Shown here piece by piece: positions 18,284 to 27,956 of a stretch of DNA of 64,000 nt. Location: contig QHXQ01000043.1 in NCBI GenBank assembly GCA_003223935.1, positions 62,001-126,000 of the forward strand, written 5' to 3'. Origin of the DNA: Acidobacteriota bacterium. Its GTDB lineage: Bacteria > Acidobacteriota > Blastocatellia > Pyrinomonadales > Pyrinomonadaceae. Numbering within the stretch: position 1 is the stretch's first letter; each line of letters starts with the position of its first letter. The notes below the pieces were generated by a model. That model saw only the letters and a program-made list of their open reading frames with translations. It was not told the DNA's origin and searched no databases. The position numbers and the translations under genes are program-made.

Positions 18284-21200
18284 TTGGCCGGCGCGACAGA
18301 CAAAATCGAAACGCTCGTGCGCGACTTGCCCGACGCGGCGGGCGCAAGCCGTTTTTATGAGCGACTGGCGAGCGAGCACCCGCGCGCCGCCGAACGGCTC
18401 GCGCGCGCTGATGGCCTGCTCGCCGACGTGCTCACGCTCGCGGCTTGGAGTCCGCTACTCGCGACGACGCTCGCGCAGTCGCCCGAATACATCGCTTGGC
18501 TTGCGCGCGAACGCACGGACACGCACGGCCGCACGACCGAAGAGTTGCACGAATCGCTCGCGCGCTTCGCCTTAACGCACACGCAACTCGCGCCGCACGT
18601 TCTGTTCGCACGCTTTCGGCGCCGCGAACTCCTGCGCATCTACCTGCACGACATACGTCGCATCGCCACGGTCGTCGAGACCACCGAAGAACTCTCGAAC
18701 CTCGCCGACGCAGTGCTCACCTACGCGCTCGATCTCGCGCGCCAAGAGTTAGACAATCGCCATGGCCCGCCGCTCGCAGTGGACGCGCGCGGGCGTACCA
18801 CGAACGCCAGTTTCATCGTCGTCGCGCTCGGCAAACTCGGCTCGCGCGAGTTGAACTATGCCTCCGACATAGACCTGCTCTTTCTCTACTCCGACGATGG
18901 ACACACTTCGGGCGCGGGCACACACGACGCGACGACCAATCGCGAATACTTCAATCGCCTCGCCGAACGTATCGCGCGGCTCACAGGCCAACAGTCCGGT
19001 GAAGGCGCGGCTTATCGCGTTGACCTGCGCCTGCGCCCGCACGGCCGCGACGGCGCTTTGAGCGTCTCGCTCGGCGAAGCTCTGCGCTATTACCGCGAGA
19101 CGGCGCAGGCTTGGGAGTTGCAAGCGTTGATTCGCGCGCGCGCGTCGGCCGGCTCAGCGCAACTCTTCGCGCGCTTCAGTGAAGGCGTGCGCGCGCGCGT
19201 CTATACGCACGCGGGCACGGTCGCGCTGGCGCTCAAGAACGTGCGACTGGCGAAGCAGAAGATTGATCGGCAACACGCACAAGAGGCGCGCGGCTTCAAC
19301 GTCAAACTCGGGCGCGGCGGCATCCGCGAGATCGAGTTCATCGCGCAAGCTCTGCAACTCGCGCACGGCCGTCATGATCAATGGTTGCAGCATGCGCCGC
19401 ACACGCTCGTCAGTCTCGGTCGGCTGGCCGACCGCGCGCTCATCAACGAGCGCGAGCGCAGCGAATTGTCCGACGCTTACATCTTCCTGCGTATGCTCGA
19501 ACATCGCTTGCAGATGGAGCACGGCCTGCAAACGCACACCGTCCCCGACGATCCAGCGCGCCGCACCACGCTCGCCCGCCGCATGAACTTCACAGGCACA
19601 GACGAAGCAGCACTCGCCGCCTTCAGCCGCGCGCTCGAACGGCACACGACGCACGTGCGCGCCGCCTATGACCGCGTGTTCAGCCAGACGGCCGTGCCGA
19701 CAGACGACGCGGACACGAACGCGAGCAAGAACGCGAACACGGGCGCTAATTTGGTTGAGGGCTTGCGCGGGTCAGACGCTGCATCGGCCCCGCACAGTGC
19801 GCCGCACGTTGAAGTTGTGGGCGAGACGGCGACGGAGCAGGCGCTTGCGCGCGCGGCCGCGTACGTATTTGCCACGCATCTCGCTAATGACGACGAGCAC
19901 GAACCGGCGCGCGCAACCATCGAGGCGCGCACGGCGCACGTCGCATCATTGCTGCATACGGCAGCACGTGCCGCACTCAATGCGCAACGCGCGTTGACGC
20001 TCACGGCGCGCGTCGCCGCGTCGCTCGACAAGACGGGCGCGCAAGTTGCATTGACTGAAACAAACTTGCGCGCACTCGTTCGCTTGTGCGGCGCGTCGGA
20101 GTTGTTGGGTGAGATGCTGGCGAGTAATCCGTCTTTGATCCCTGCGCTCGTTGAGGATGCGCAGCCGAACATCTTTGAGCGCGACTATCGCGCGTTGTTG
20201 CGCGCACAGATTGATCGAGAGAAAAGTTTTGCCGCCGAGTTGTCAGCTTTGCGCCGTGCTTGGGCGCGGCTGTTGTTGGAAACGGCCGCGCGCGATGCGG
20301 CGGCCGCGCTCACGCTCGCGGAATCGAATCGCTTGCAGACGGAACTTGCCGTCGCGAGCATCAACGCCGGTTACTTGATCGCGCGGCGCGAGTTGGCGCG
20401 GCGCTTTGGCAAACTAGATGCCGGCCCACGTCTCGTCGTGCTCGGTCTCGGCCGATTGGGTAGCGGCGGCATGGACTACGGTTCAGACCTAGACCTCGTG
20501 CTCGTCTATGATAGCGACGTGCCATCGCCCGTTGCCGCGCTCACGCGCGATGAAGCTTACGCGCGGCTCGGTGAGCTGCTAACCGCCGCGCTCTCAAGCA
20601 TCACACGCGCGGGTCATCTCTATCGTGTTGACTTGCGCTTGCGCCCCGACGGACAGAAGGGGCCGCTCGTGCGCAGCGCCGTCTCGTTCATTGAATACCT
20701 GCGCACGCGCGCGTCTATCTGGGAATGGCTTGCTTATGTGAAACTGCGCGCCGTCGGCGGCGACCTCGAACTCGGCCGCGCAGTCGAGCGTGATGCACGC
20801 CGCGCCATTCATGAAGCCGCGCGCCGTTGCGACCTTGAAGCGTTGCGCACAGAGACGCGCCGCATTCGCGAACGCTTGGAGCATGAACGAGCCACACGCA
20901 CATCGCGCGGTCTTGACATCAAGTTCGGCGCGGGCGGCATGCTCGACGTCTATTTCGCCGCGCGTTATCTACAACTGCGCGACGACGTACCCGACGTAGG
21001 CGCAGATCGTTCCACACCTGCGACACTCGCTGCCTTGCGCGCCGCCGGTTCACTTGATGAGACAGATCATCGCGCGCTCACAGACGGTTACGCCTGCTTA
21101 CGTGCGCTCGATCATCACCTGCGCCTCATCGCCGGTCGCTCCGCGCGTCTGCCCAACGCACCCGACCACCCCTTGCTCGCAGACCTCGCGCGCGCGACCA

Positions 21201-21289
21201 AGCATGAGTCTGTCGCACATCTACTCGATGCGGTCAACGCGTACAAGCAAGCGATCCGCGCGGCTTACGACCGCATTACTTTGTCATGA
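18284..21289 (+). CDS. glnE: Bifunctional glutamine synthetase adenylyltransferase/deadenylylase
   Basis: This 1001-residue protein has the two-nucleotidyltransferase layout of GlnE. The N-terminal half has GSRELNYASDIDLLFLY, the deadenylylase site, and the C-terminal half has GSGGMDYGSDLDLVLVY, the adenylyltransferase site. Each is followed by an RLRP-type block and a GGIREIEF-type helical domain (GRGGIREIEFIAQ; GAGGMLDVYFAA). It attaches or removes AMP at the Tyr of GlnA in response to glutamine and PII. No glnB/glnD is in the window. The start is TTG at 18284 without a strong ribosome-binding site. The stop is 3 bases from the convergent small zinc-ribbon gene. Confidence 0.94.
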   Translation: MAGATDKIETLVRDLPDAAGASRFYERLASEHPRAAERLARADGLLADVLTLAAWSPLLATTLAQSPEYIAWLARERTDTHGRTTEELHESLARFALTHTQLAPHVLFARFRRRELLRIYLHDIRRIATVVETTEELSNLADAVLTYALDLARQELDNRHGPPLAVDARGRTTNASFIVVALGKLGSRELNYASDIDLLFLYSDDGHTSGAGTHDATTNREYFNRLAERIARLTGQQSGEGAAYRVDLRLRPHGRDGALSVSLGEALRYYRETAQAWELQALIRARASAGSAQLFARFSEGVRARVYTHAGTVALALKNVRLAKQKIDRQHAQEARGFNVKLGRGGIREIEFIAQALQLAHGRHDQWLQHAPHTLVSLGRLADRALINERERSELSDAYIFLRMLEHRLQMEHGLQTHTVPDDPARRTTLARRMNFTGTDEAALAAFSRALERHTTHVRAAYDRVFSQTAVPTDDADTNASKNANTGANLVEGLRGSDAASAPHSAPHVEVVGETATEQALARAAAYVFATHLANDDEHEPARATIEARTAHVASLLHTAARAALNAQRALTLTARVAASLDKTGAQVALTETNLRALVRLCGASELLGEMLASNPSLIPALVEDAQPNIFERDYRALLRAQIDREKSFAAELSALRRAWARLLLETAARDAAAALTLAESNRLQTELAVASINAGYLIARRELARRFGKLDAGPRLVVLGLGRLGSGGMDYGSDLDLVLVYDSDVPSPVAALTRDEAYARLGELLTAALSSITRAGHLYRVDLRLRPDGQKGPLVRSAVSFIEYLRTRASIWEWLAYVKLRAVGGDLELGRAVERDARRAIHEAARRCDLEALRTETRRIRERLEHERATRTSRGLDIKFGAGGMLDVYFAARYLQLRDDVPDVGADRSTPATLAALRAAGSLDETDHRALTDGYACLRALDHHLRLIAGRSARLPNAPDHPLLADLARATKHESVAHLLDAVNAYKQAIRAAYDRITLS

Positions 21290-21292
21290 TGC

Positions 21293-21493
21293 TTAGGCTT
21301 GTCGCGGTGTGTCTGTCGCTTCGTACCAGCAGCGCGTGCACCAGCGATGGCGCGCGGCCCGTTCATCAAGCGTCTGCCCGGCCGACGCAGGCAACCGCCG
21401 CACGACCTCGCGTTCTTCATCGCTCAACTCGCGCCACGCGCGCAAGCGTCCCGCGCCACAACGCGGGCAAGTGTTTTGGTTCGACTCGCTCAT
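21293..21493 (-). CDS. Small zinc-ribbon protein
   Basis: This 66-residue protein has a CPRCGAG knuckle near residue 8 and a second WCTRCW knuckle near residue 50, which together could bind one zinc. It is acidic/Arg-rich between them. I do not recognise a named family. The start is ATG at 21493, with a GTG codon directly before it. Support comes from the paired Cys knuckles, the tight convergent fit with glnE and the lack of any other gene in this gap; it could still be a chance frame. Confidence 0.5.
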   Translation of the reverse strand: MSESNQNTCPRCGAGRLRAWRELSDEEREVVRRLPASAGQTLDERAARHRWCTRCWYEATDTPRQA

Positions 21494-21636
21494 CACGCTC
21501 TCATCTCATGAATCTCACCGGCAATATAAACCGCGCCGCACATATGCCGGAACTCAAACAGCGCGCCGAATTTGAGAATCACATGCCGCGCGCGTTATCA
21601 TCGGCGCGCTCCCACATCCCAACGGAGAACTTTTAG

Positions 21637-24627
21637 ATGATCAAGATCGGTCGCCGCTCGTCGCTCGTCCTGCTCTGCCTGCTGCTCACAACGATCACAA
21701 CCTTCGCGCAACGCGATGACTCGCGCTTCGATTTCTACGCGCGCGGCCCTTACCGCGACACTGTGCCGCGCCCGCAGACCGTCACGCACTTCGATGTGGG
21801 CGAGTTTCACACGAACTACGCGACGATGGAGCGTTGGCTTGAGCGGGTCGCAGTCGCCGCGCCTGACCGCGTGCGCGTGACCGACATCGGCGAGACGAAC
21901 GAGCATCGCATGATGCACCTCGTCATCATCACCGCGCCGGAGAACTTGCAGCGCATAGATCAGATCAAAACGAACCTCGCACGCCTGAGCGATCCACGCA
22001 CACTCTCGGATGCGGACGCGCAAGCAATGATCAACTCGACGCCGGTCGCGGTCATGTTGGCTTACGCGATCCACGGCAACGAGTCGGCGTCGTTCGAGGC
22101 GATGATGCAAGTCGTCTATCAACTCGCGGCGTCGAACGAACAGGCGACGCTCGACATCTTGAAGAACTGTGTGGTGCTCGTGAACGTCTGCGAGAACCCG
22201 GACGGGCACGAGCGTTTTGTGACTTGGTACAACTCGATTGCGACGGGCAATCCTGAGCCGTTGGCGGCCGAGCATCGCGAGCCTTGGTCGGTCTATGGGC
22301 GCTTGAATCGTTATCGCTTCGATCTCAATCGCGACAACATCGCGTCGAGCCAAGTCGAGACGCACAACATGCAGCGCGCCTACCTTGACTGGCATCCGCA
22401 AGTCTTGGCGGATCATCACGGGCAACCATCGCAGTTTTTCTTTCCGCCAGACGCGCTGCCGATCAATCCGAATCTGCCGCCAGAGCAGACCGCGCGTTGG
22501 TTGACTGCGTTCGGGCGCGCCAACGCCGCGCAGTTCGATCAGCACAACTGGGATTACTACGTGCGCGATATATTCGATCTCTTCTATCCGGGCTACTGGG
22601 ATTCTTGGCCCGCCTTGAACGGCGCGACCGGCATGACCTTTGAGACCGACGGCGGCGGCTTCAAAGGCATCAACTGGCGACGCGACGACGGCACCATCGT
22701 CACACTGCGCTCCGGCATCGCCAAACACTTCATCGCCTCGATGACCACGCTCGACACCGCATCGGCCAACCACACGGCGCGGCTCGCGGACTATTATCAG
22801 TTTCGCAAGAGCGCGATTGAAGAAGGGCGCGCGGGCCAGATGCGCCGGATCGTCTTGCTGCCGGGCAACGATCCGGGTCGCGCAGCCGAGTTGGTAGAAA
22901 ATCTTGTGCGTGCAGGCATCGAGGTCGGCGTCGCAGGTGTGCCGTTCCGCTCGACTGCCGCGCACAGCTTTATGGACGAGCACACGTCTGCGGCGCACGA
23001 GTTTCCGGCGGGCGCTTACGTCGTCGATCTCGCGCAGCCGCAGAAGCGACTCGCCAAAGCTCTGCTTGAGCCGCACACGGAACAGGACGCGGCGTTCATC
23101 CGCGAACAACTCGCGCGTTTCGCACGCAACGAACGGCGCGGGCGCAGCGCCCCGCAAGAGGATTACGGCTTCTACGACATCACCGCTTGGTCGCTCCCGC
23201 TCGCCTTCAACGTCGAAGCTTACTGGACAGAAGATGCAGGAGCGGTCTCGGTTAATCCGGTACTGTTACCGCCGCCACCCCATGAAGGGACGCGGACGAT
23301 TAGTGATACGACCATATCGTTTGGGCATCCCGAACTACAATTTTTAGTCTTGGGTTCGACAATCACGCCACCGGGCAGCGTCACAGGTCGCGCGCAGGTC
23401 GCGTACATCATTCCGTATGAGCGGAACGGCGCGGCGGCGCTCGTCTATCGTTTGGAGCGCGAAGGGTTCAAATTAGCGGTGGCGACGCGGACGCTGACGG
23501 CGGGCGGGCGCGAGTGGCCGCGCGGCACGGTCATCGCGCGTGTGTCGCGCAACCCTGAGACGTTGCACGATGCGATGGCGCGGCTCGCGCGTGAGACGGG
23601 CGTTGACGTGACGGCGGTGAACAGTGGTTTTAGTGAAGCGGGCGATACGGTGATCGGCTCGGAGAATGTCGTCTCGCTGAAGCGACCGCGCATCATCGTC
23701 GTGGCGGATGAAGCGGTCAGCCAGACGAGCTACGGCGCGATCTGGTGGACGTTTGATCGTTACGGCGTGGACTTTACGCCGATGACGATTGCGAACCTGA
23801 AGCGCGCGAACCTAGACGAGTACAACGTCGTCATCATGCCGGACGGTTCGACGGGCGGCTACTTCGCGGCGCTCGGCAAGTCGGGCGTTGACGGCTTGCG
23901 CGCGTGGGTCGAGCGCGGCGGCACGCTCGTCTGCATCAAAGGCGCGGCCGTCTTCGCGGCGCTCAAGGATGTGAACTTCACTTCGTCGCGGCTGGTCGGC
24001 AGCGCCGACGACGATCAGGCAGGTGCAAAAGGCGGCGAGGCCGAAGCGAAAGCGACGCCAACCCCATCACCTTCTCCTGTGCCCAGCCCGACACCGCAAG
24101 ACACGAACGTCCAGCAAGAGCAGACGGCCGCGCGCAGAGGACGCAGACAAGCCGCGCCGCAGAATGCAACCGAGCAGCAGCGCGAAGTGGCCAACCAGAC
24201 CGAAAAACTCGAAGGCGCAGCGCCCGTGCTGCCGCCGATCATCTCGCCGTCGGCGCGTCCCGGTCGTGTGCCCGAAGCTGTGCCCGGCGCGATCTTCCGC
24301 GCCACAGTTGATCGCACGACGCCGCTCACTTACGGTTATGAAGACCCGACATTGCCCGTGCTGCTTGATTCCGCGTTCTTCTTCCGCCCATCGAAAGAAG
24401 GCACAAACGCGGTCGTCTTCGCGGACGACAATCGCCCGTTGCGGCTGAGCGGTTTCATCTGGCCGAACAACACAGAGCGCTTGTTGCGCGGCACGGCTTA
24501 CGTGATCGAAGAGCCGACGGGGCGCGGGCACGTCGTCCTCTTCGCCGAAGACCCGAACTTCCGCGCCATCTTTCGCAGCACGACGCGGCTGTTCTTCAAC
24601 TCGTTCCTGTTTCAACCAACGTTCTGA
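21637..24627 (+). CDS. Secreted zinc carboxypeptidase, peptidase M14 family
   Basis: This 996-residue protein has a signal peptide (VLLCLLLTTITTFAQ). An M14 domain spans about residues 50-380. The zinc ligands are probably H146 and E149 in YAIHGNESAS and a His at about 260 in LADHHGQ; NRYRFDLNRDN matches the NPDG/NxR substrate-binding region, and MTFETDGG holds the likely catalytic Glu. After it comes a long region with a glutamine-amidotransferase-like fold pattern (residues about 680-780), interrupted by a Pro/Thr linker near 810, and a C-terminal beta region. It is predicted to be a periplasmic or secreted metallopeptidase. GGAGA precedes the ATG. Confidence 0.88.
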   Translation: MIKIGRRSSLVLLCLLLTTITTFAQRDDSRFDFYARGPYRDTVPRPQTVTHFDVGEFHTNYATMERWLERVAVAAPDRVRVTDIGETNEHRMMHLVIITAPENLQRIDQIKTNLARLSDPRTLSDADAQAMINSTPVAVMLAYAIHGNESASFEAMMQVVYQLAASNEQATLDILKNCVVLVNVCENPDGHERFVTWYNSIATGNPEPLAAEHREPWSVYGRLNRYRFDLNRDNIASSQVETHNMQRAYLDWHPQVLADHHGQPSQFFFPPDALPINPNLPPEQTARWLTAFGRANAAQFDQHNWDYYVRDIFDLFYPGYWDSWPALNGATGMTFETDGGGFKGINWRRDDGTIVTLRSGIAKHFIASMTTLDTASANHTARLADYYQFRKSAIEEGRAGQMRRIVLLPGNDPGRAAELVENLVRAGIEVGVAGVPFRSTAAHSFMDEHTSAAHEFPAGAYVVDLAQPQKRLAKALLEPHTEQDAAFIREQLARFARNERRGRSAPQEDYGFYDITAWSLPLAFNVEAYWTEDAGAVSVNPVLLPPPPHEGTRTISDTTISFGHPELQFLVLGSTITPPGSVTGRAQVAYIIPYERNGAAALVYRLEREGFKLAVATRTLTAGGREWPRGTVIARVSRNPETLHDAMARLARETGVDVTAVNSGFSEAGDTVIGSENVVSLKRPRIIVVADEAVSQTSYGAIWWTFDRYGVDFTPMTIANLKRANLDEYNVVIMPDGSTGGYFAALGKSGVDGLRAWVERGGTLVCIKGAAVFAALKDVNFTSSRLVGSADDDQAGAKGGEAEAKATPTPSPSPVPSPTPQDTNVQQEQTAARRGRRQAAPQNATEQQREVANQTEKLEGAAPVLPPIISPSARPGRVPEAVPGAIFRATVDRTTPLTYGYEDPTLPVLLDSAFFFRPSKEGTNAVVFADDNRPLRLSGFIWPNNTERLLRGTAYVIEEPTGRGHVVLFAEDPNFRAIFRSTTRLFFNSFLFQPTF

Positions 24628-24628
24628 A

Positions 24629-24722
24629 AATGATGAAGGCGGAATGATGAATGCTGAACTGAAAGCTAAAGCCAACCATCCCGGTATTCAATTCATCACT
24701 CCGCCTTCATCATTCATCATTT
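24629..24722. repeat. Word-type hairpin (GATGAAGGCGGAATGATGAA)
   Basis: The left arm begins two bases after the M14 peptidase stop and pairs with CATCACTCCGCCTTCATCAT at about 24693-24713. The same words occur at 18168. The right arm ends just before the Shine-Dalgarno of the next gene. Confidence 0.75.
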
Positions 24723-24732
24723 GAGGTGCTTC

Positions 24733-25218
24733 GTGTTTCAGATCAAAGCGGGCTACGACGAGCAACTGGAGATCAGGACGACGCTGGAGCAGGCGCGAAC
24801 GTTTTTCGGCGACCTGCGCAACTTCGCAGAGTTGATGCCGGGCGTCGAGAGCATCAAGGCGGAGGCGGGCGGCGTGGTGCGTTGGCTGATCCGTGCGGAG
24901 ATTCCTATGATCGGCGCGATCCGGCAAGCGTTCGCCGTCGAGCAGACGGAGAACGAACTCGCACGCATCGAATGGTCGCCCGCGCCGCAAGAGCGCGGCA
25001 ACTTCCTGCGCTACGCGGCGCAGTTCGAGCAACGTGGCGCGCGCGTGCTAGTGAAGATCGTGCAGCGCGTCGAACTGCGCCGCCAACACGCGCGCGAACT
25101 GCACATGCTCGCCGGTCTCGTCGGCGCAGCACGCCTCAGTGCCGAGATGCAGCGCGGCGTCGCCGACATGATGCGCACCTTCTTACAGCGCGCCCGCGCG
25201 AAGCTCGAAAGGCAGTGA
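24733..25218 (+). CDS. SRPBCC/START-like domain protein
   Basis: This 161-residue protein has the pattern of a Bet v1/SRPBCC fold: DEQLEIRTTLEQARTFFGDLRNFAELMPGVESIKA at the N-terminus, a beta-rich middle and a long C-terminal helix. Such domains bind hydrophobic ligands in a deep cavity; the ligand is unknown. I place the start at the GTG at 24733, since GAGGTG lies 6-8 bases upstream; an in-frame TTG at 24721 is possible. It follows the M14 peptidase across a hairpin. Confidence 0.7.
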   Translation: MFQIKAGYDEQLEIRTTLEQARTFFGDLRNFAELMPGVESIKAEAGGVVRWLIRAEIPMIGAIRQAFAVEQTENELARIEWSPAPQERGNFLRYAAQFEQRGARVLVKIVQRVELRRQHARELHMLAGLVGAARLSAEMQRGVADMMRTFLQRARAKLERQ

Positions 25219-25225
25219 CAAATAA

Positions 25226-25377
25226 CTATAGCGAGTTGCGATTGCATGTAGCCCGCCGGGTAAAAAGGTATAGTCAGTACCGCCTGCGGTAGCGGGCGGG
25301 TCTCAGCCGCGACCAAGACCCGCCCGCTACCGCAGGCGGTACTGACCTGAGCTACTCCCAATTGCAAACGGCTATAG
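25226..25377. repeat. Nested inverted repeat with a perfect 31-bp core
   Basis: The core arms 25273-25303 and 25316-25346 are exact reverse complements (31 bases, loop of 12), beginning GTCAGTACCGCCTGCGGTAG. Around them is an outer, imperfect pair: CTATAGCGAGTTGCGATTGC at about 25226 and its counterpart ending GCTATAG at about 25377. It lies between two convergent genes, so the core could act as a bidirectional terminator; the outer arms look like ends of a small non-autonomous element. The core recurs at 29539 and, as one arm, at 59813. Confidence 0.8.
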
Positions 25378-25456
25378 AAGCAGTCAGCGATCAGCTTTCA
25401 GCTATTAACTAAGGATAATAAACTGATAGCTGAAAACTGACTGCTGATCGCTTCTA
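25374..25456. repeat. Second hairpin at the same convergent site
   Basis: The left arm TAGAAGCAGTCAGCGATCAG (25374 on) pairs with the right arm ending CTGCTGATCGCTTCTA at 25456, separated by an AT-rich loop. It abuts the nested repeat and ends just before the stop of the minus-strand gene. Confidence 0.75.
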
Positions 25457-25466
25457 GTTACTGCTC

Positions 25467-25943
25467 TTAAAATTCCACCAATAGATCGAAGATGCGCCGA
25501 TGTGAGCGCACGTCCACGTGGTCTTGTGTGACCTCGACGCTGACAAGGCGATTGCAGACGAGCAGTAGCACGCGCTTGCAACCTTCGAGTTCCGCGCCCG
25601 GCGTGAACGTGATGCGGAAGGCGCGCGCCATGATCGTGTAGCGCCCGCCGAGACGCGCGGGCACACGGATGACCAAGCCCTCACGATGTAGATCACAGAG
25701 CACGCGCGCACCCGCAGCAAGTGTGAACGTGCCGCCGTCGGGCGCGTCCGGCGTGAACACAAGATCACCGCGCGCGCGCAGGTTCGCCAACTCGCTGGCG
25801 TCCGCCTGCGGCGCAAACACGCGCACGAAATCAACCACAGGGACGCGGAAGCGCCCGCGCGCGTGCCCTTCGTGCATGCGTGCGATCAACTCGTGCGCGA
25901 CCGGCCGCATCTCAGGCCATTTGAGATGAAGGAAAGGCAGCAT
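25467..25943 (-). CDS. Hypothetical protein, about 158 residues
   Basis: I do not recognise this protein. It starts MLPFLHLKWPEMRPVAHELI, is Arg-rich with alternating strands and no signal peptide or membrane segment, and ends RRIFDLLVEF. The frame is open upstream to 26213, but that part is antisense to the 26083 gene, so the ATG at 25943 is the better start. It is divergently placed to the small gene at 26083. Codon use resembles its neighbours, which favours a genuine gene. Confidence 0.6.
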   Translation of the reverse strand: MLPFLHLKWPEMRPVAHELIARMHEGHARGRFRVPVVDFVRVFAPQADASELANLRARGDLVFTPDAPDGGTFTLAAGARVLCDLHREGLVIRVPARLGGRYTIMARAFRITFTPGAELEGCKRVLLLVCNRLVSVEVTQDHVDVRSHRRIFDLLVEF

Positions 25944-26082
25944 GCCGTGTGTCTGTTCTTGTTTGCAGCTTGTGCCGCAATTTAGCACGCAGCACGGACG
26001 CGCGGCGAGCCGACCGGACGCTGGCAGAACCGTTGTGCGGTCGGCTAGAATGAGTGCAACTTCTTTCAGGAGAGCAGGCGAG

Positions 26083-26361
26083 ATGGCTACAGACATGACG
26101 CGCAAGCCACAGACGCGACCGAGTCTCAAGCGTCGCGTGGCGCGCGCGAGCGGCAGGCGTTTGGCGATGCGTTTGATTAAGCCGATCCCAGTCATCGGCA
26201 CGGCGGTCGCCATCGGTCTCGCCGGTTATGAGATCAGAAAGAAGGGCCTCCGCAACGGCCTCATCCACGTCGGGCTTGATCTCACACCAATCGTCGGCTC
26301 AGTCAAAGACGTAATCGAATTCTTCACCGGCGATCTCATCCCAGATAAAGACGCGCGTTAG
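26083..26361 (+). CDS. Small hypothetical protein with a hydrophobic hairpin
   Basis: This 92-residue protein has a basic N-terminus (RKPQTRPSLKRRVARASGRR), a hydrophobic stretch PVIGTAVAIGLAGYEI, and a second moderately hydrophobic segment LIHVGLDLTPIVGSVKDVI. A strong CAGGAGAGCAGGCGAG ribosome-binding region precedes the ATG at 26083; the longer frame back to 25942 overlaps the divergent gene. It is possibly membrane-associated. No family was recognised. Confidence 0.65.
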   Translation: MATDMTRKPQTRPSLKRRVARASGRRLAMRLIKPIPVIGTAVAIGLAGYEIRKKGLRNGLIHVGLDLTPIVGSVKDVIEFFTGDLIPDKDAR

Positions 26362-26417
26362 TTACTAGCCGCATGAACATCATGCGGCCCGCCTTGCGTC
26401 CTTTGCGGTTAAGTTTT

Positions 26418-27866
26418 TCAGTCACTCGCAGCGCAGACAGGCGGGCGGGCGTCTATCGGGTGCGCTTGTTCGTAGGCGTGGGCGAGGCGCAGCAGTATGG
26501 CTTCGCTCCAGTGCGGGCCGAGTAGTTGCAAGCCGATGGGCAGACCGGCGTTTGATAACCCGCAGGGGATGGAGATGCCGGGCACGCCCGCGAGATTGGC
26601 CGTGACCGTGTAGATGTCGTTCAGATACATGGCGAGCGGGTCGTCCACCTTCTCGCCGATCATGAATGCGGTCGTCGGTGCCGTGGGCGTGATGATGGCG
26701 TCGCATGTCTCAAACGCGCGGCGAAAGTCGTCTTTGATGAGCGCGCGCACCTTCTGCGCTTTGAGATAATAGGCATCGTAATAGCCGGACGAGAGCACGT
26801 ATGTGCCGAGCATGATGCGGCGTTTAACTTCGGGGCCGAAACCCGCTTCGCGCGTGCGCCGGTACATCGCGCGCAAGTTTTCTGACTCTTCGGCGCGGAA
26901 GCCGTAGCGCACGCCGTCGTAGCGCGCGAGATTCGACGACGCTTCAGCCGTTGCGATGATGTAATAGACCGCAATCGCATACGGCGCGGTCGGCAGATCA
27001 ACTTCGACGATCTCCGCGCCCAACTCGCGATAAGCTTCAATTGCCGCCTCGATGCTCGCACGCACCTCCGCGTCCAGACCTTCGCCGAGCAGCGCACGCG
27101 AGACGCCGAGCCGCGCGCCTTTGATCTCGCCGGTCAACTCAGACGCATAATCAGGCACAGGCACGTCTGCGGTCGTCGCGTCGTGCGCGTCGCGGCCGGC
27201 GATGACGCTGAGCACTGTCGCAGCGTCGCGCACGTTCGCGGCCAGGACGCCGACCTGATCGAGCGACGAGCCGAAGGCGACGAGTCCATAACGCGACACG
27301 CGCCCGTAAGTCGGCTTCACGCCGACGACGCCGCAGAGCGCAGCCGGCTGACGCACTGAGCCGCCTGTGTCCGACCCAAGCGCGACCGGCACGATACGCG
27401 CCGCCACGGCCGCAGCCGAGCCGCCGGACGAGCCGCCCGGCACGCGCGCAGTGTCCCAAGGGTTGCGCACCACGCCGAACGCAGAGTTCTCGTTCGACGA
27501 TCCCATCGCAAACTCGTCGCAGTTGGTCTTGCCGATGATAACTGCGCCCGCTTGGTTAATGCGCTCGACGACGGTCGCATCGTAAGGCGCATGATAGTTG
27601 CCAAGGATGTGCGAGCCACACGAGGTCTGCAAGCCGCGCACGCAGATGTTGTCCTTGATCGCAACCGGCACACCCGCGAGCGCGCCCGCCGTCTCGCCGC
27701 TCGCATCCAACTCCGCCGCGCGCTTCGTCGCCCCCGCCCGATCAATTTGCAGAAACGCATTCAACGTCTCGTTCAGAGACTCGGCTGCGTTCACCGCAGG
27801 CTCAACAACTTCGCGCACGCTCACGCCGCTTGCGCGTCGTTCTTTGATTCGTTCGATAGTGTTCAT
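26418..27866 (-). CDS. gatA: Glutamyl-tRNA(Gln)/aspartyl-tRNA(Asn) amidotransferase subunit A
   Basis: This 482-residue amidase-signature enzyme has the Ser-cis-Ser-Lys triad: VAIKDNI (Lys), [12 protein letters not shown] (cis-Ser) and [13 protein letters not shown] (nucleophile Ser). GatA releases ammonia from glutamine for transamidation of mischarged tRNA by GatB, with GatC as linker. The gatC gene lies directly upstream; gatB is not in the window. The ATG at 27866 is next to the hairpin that fills the gatC-gatA spacer, with no clear Shine-Dalgarno. Confidence 0.96.
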   Translation of the reverse strand: MNTIERIKERRASGVSVREVVEPAVNAAESLNETLNAFLQIDRAGATKRAAELDASGETAGALAGVPVAIKDNICVRGLQTSCGSHILGNYHAPYDATVVERINQAGAVIIGKTNCDEFAMGSSNENSAFGVVRNPWDTARVPGGSSGGSAAAVAARIVPVALGSDTGGSVRQPAALCGVVGVKPTYGRVSRYGLVAFGSSLDQVGVLAANVRDAATVLSVIAGRDAHDATTADVPVPDYASELTGEIKGARLGVSRALLGEGLDAEVRASIEAAIEAYRELGAEIVEVDLPTAPYAIAVYYIIATAEASSNLARYDGVRYGFRAEESENLRAMYRRTREAGFGPEVKRRIMLGTYVLSSGYYDAYYLKAQKVRALIKDDFRRAFETCDAIITPTAPTTAFMIGEKVDDPLAMYLNDIYTVTANLAGVPGISIPCGLSNAGLPIGLQLLGPHWSEAILLRLAHAYEQAHPIDARPPVCAASD

Positions 27867-27867
27867 A

Positions 27868-27953
27868 ACTCAGTGGTCAGTGGTCGGTGGTCAGTGATCA
27901 ATGCGGACAGTTTTTGTTTTAACTGATCACTGACCACCGACCACTGACCACTT
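27868..27953. repeat. Word-type hairpin filling the gatC-gatA spacer
   Basis: The left arm is CTCAGTGGTCAGTGGTCGGT and so on, and the right arm GATCACTGACCACCGACCAC and so on. The loop is T-rich. The structure occupies essentially all bases between the gatC stop and the gatA ATG. Confidence 0.8.
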
Positions 27954-27956
27954 GTT

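Noticed and set aside
21598-23157. 519-residue minus-strand open frame across the M14 peptidase
   Set aside because: It is antisense to a clear peptidase with zinc motifs; long antisense frames arise from the GC-rich codon bias. No family or start signal.
25943-26213. Upstream extension of the 25467 gene
   Set aside because: The extension is antisense to the small gene at 26083, which has a strong ribosome-binding site, so the shorter start was preferred.
27868-27953. Tandem GTGGTCAGT words considered as a CRISPR array
   Set aside because: There are no equal-length unique spacers; the words are contiguous and self-complementary, so these are hairpins.
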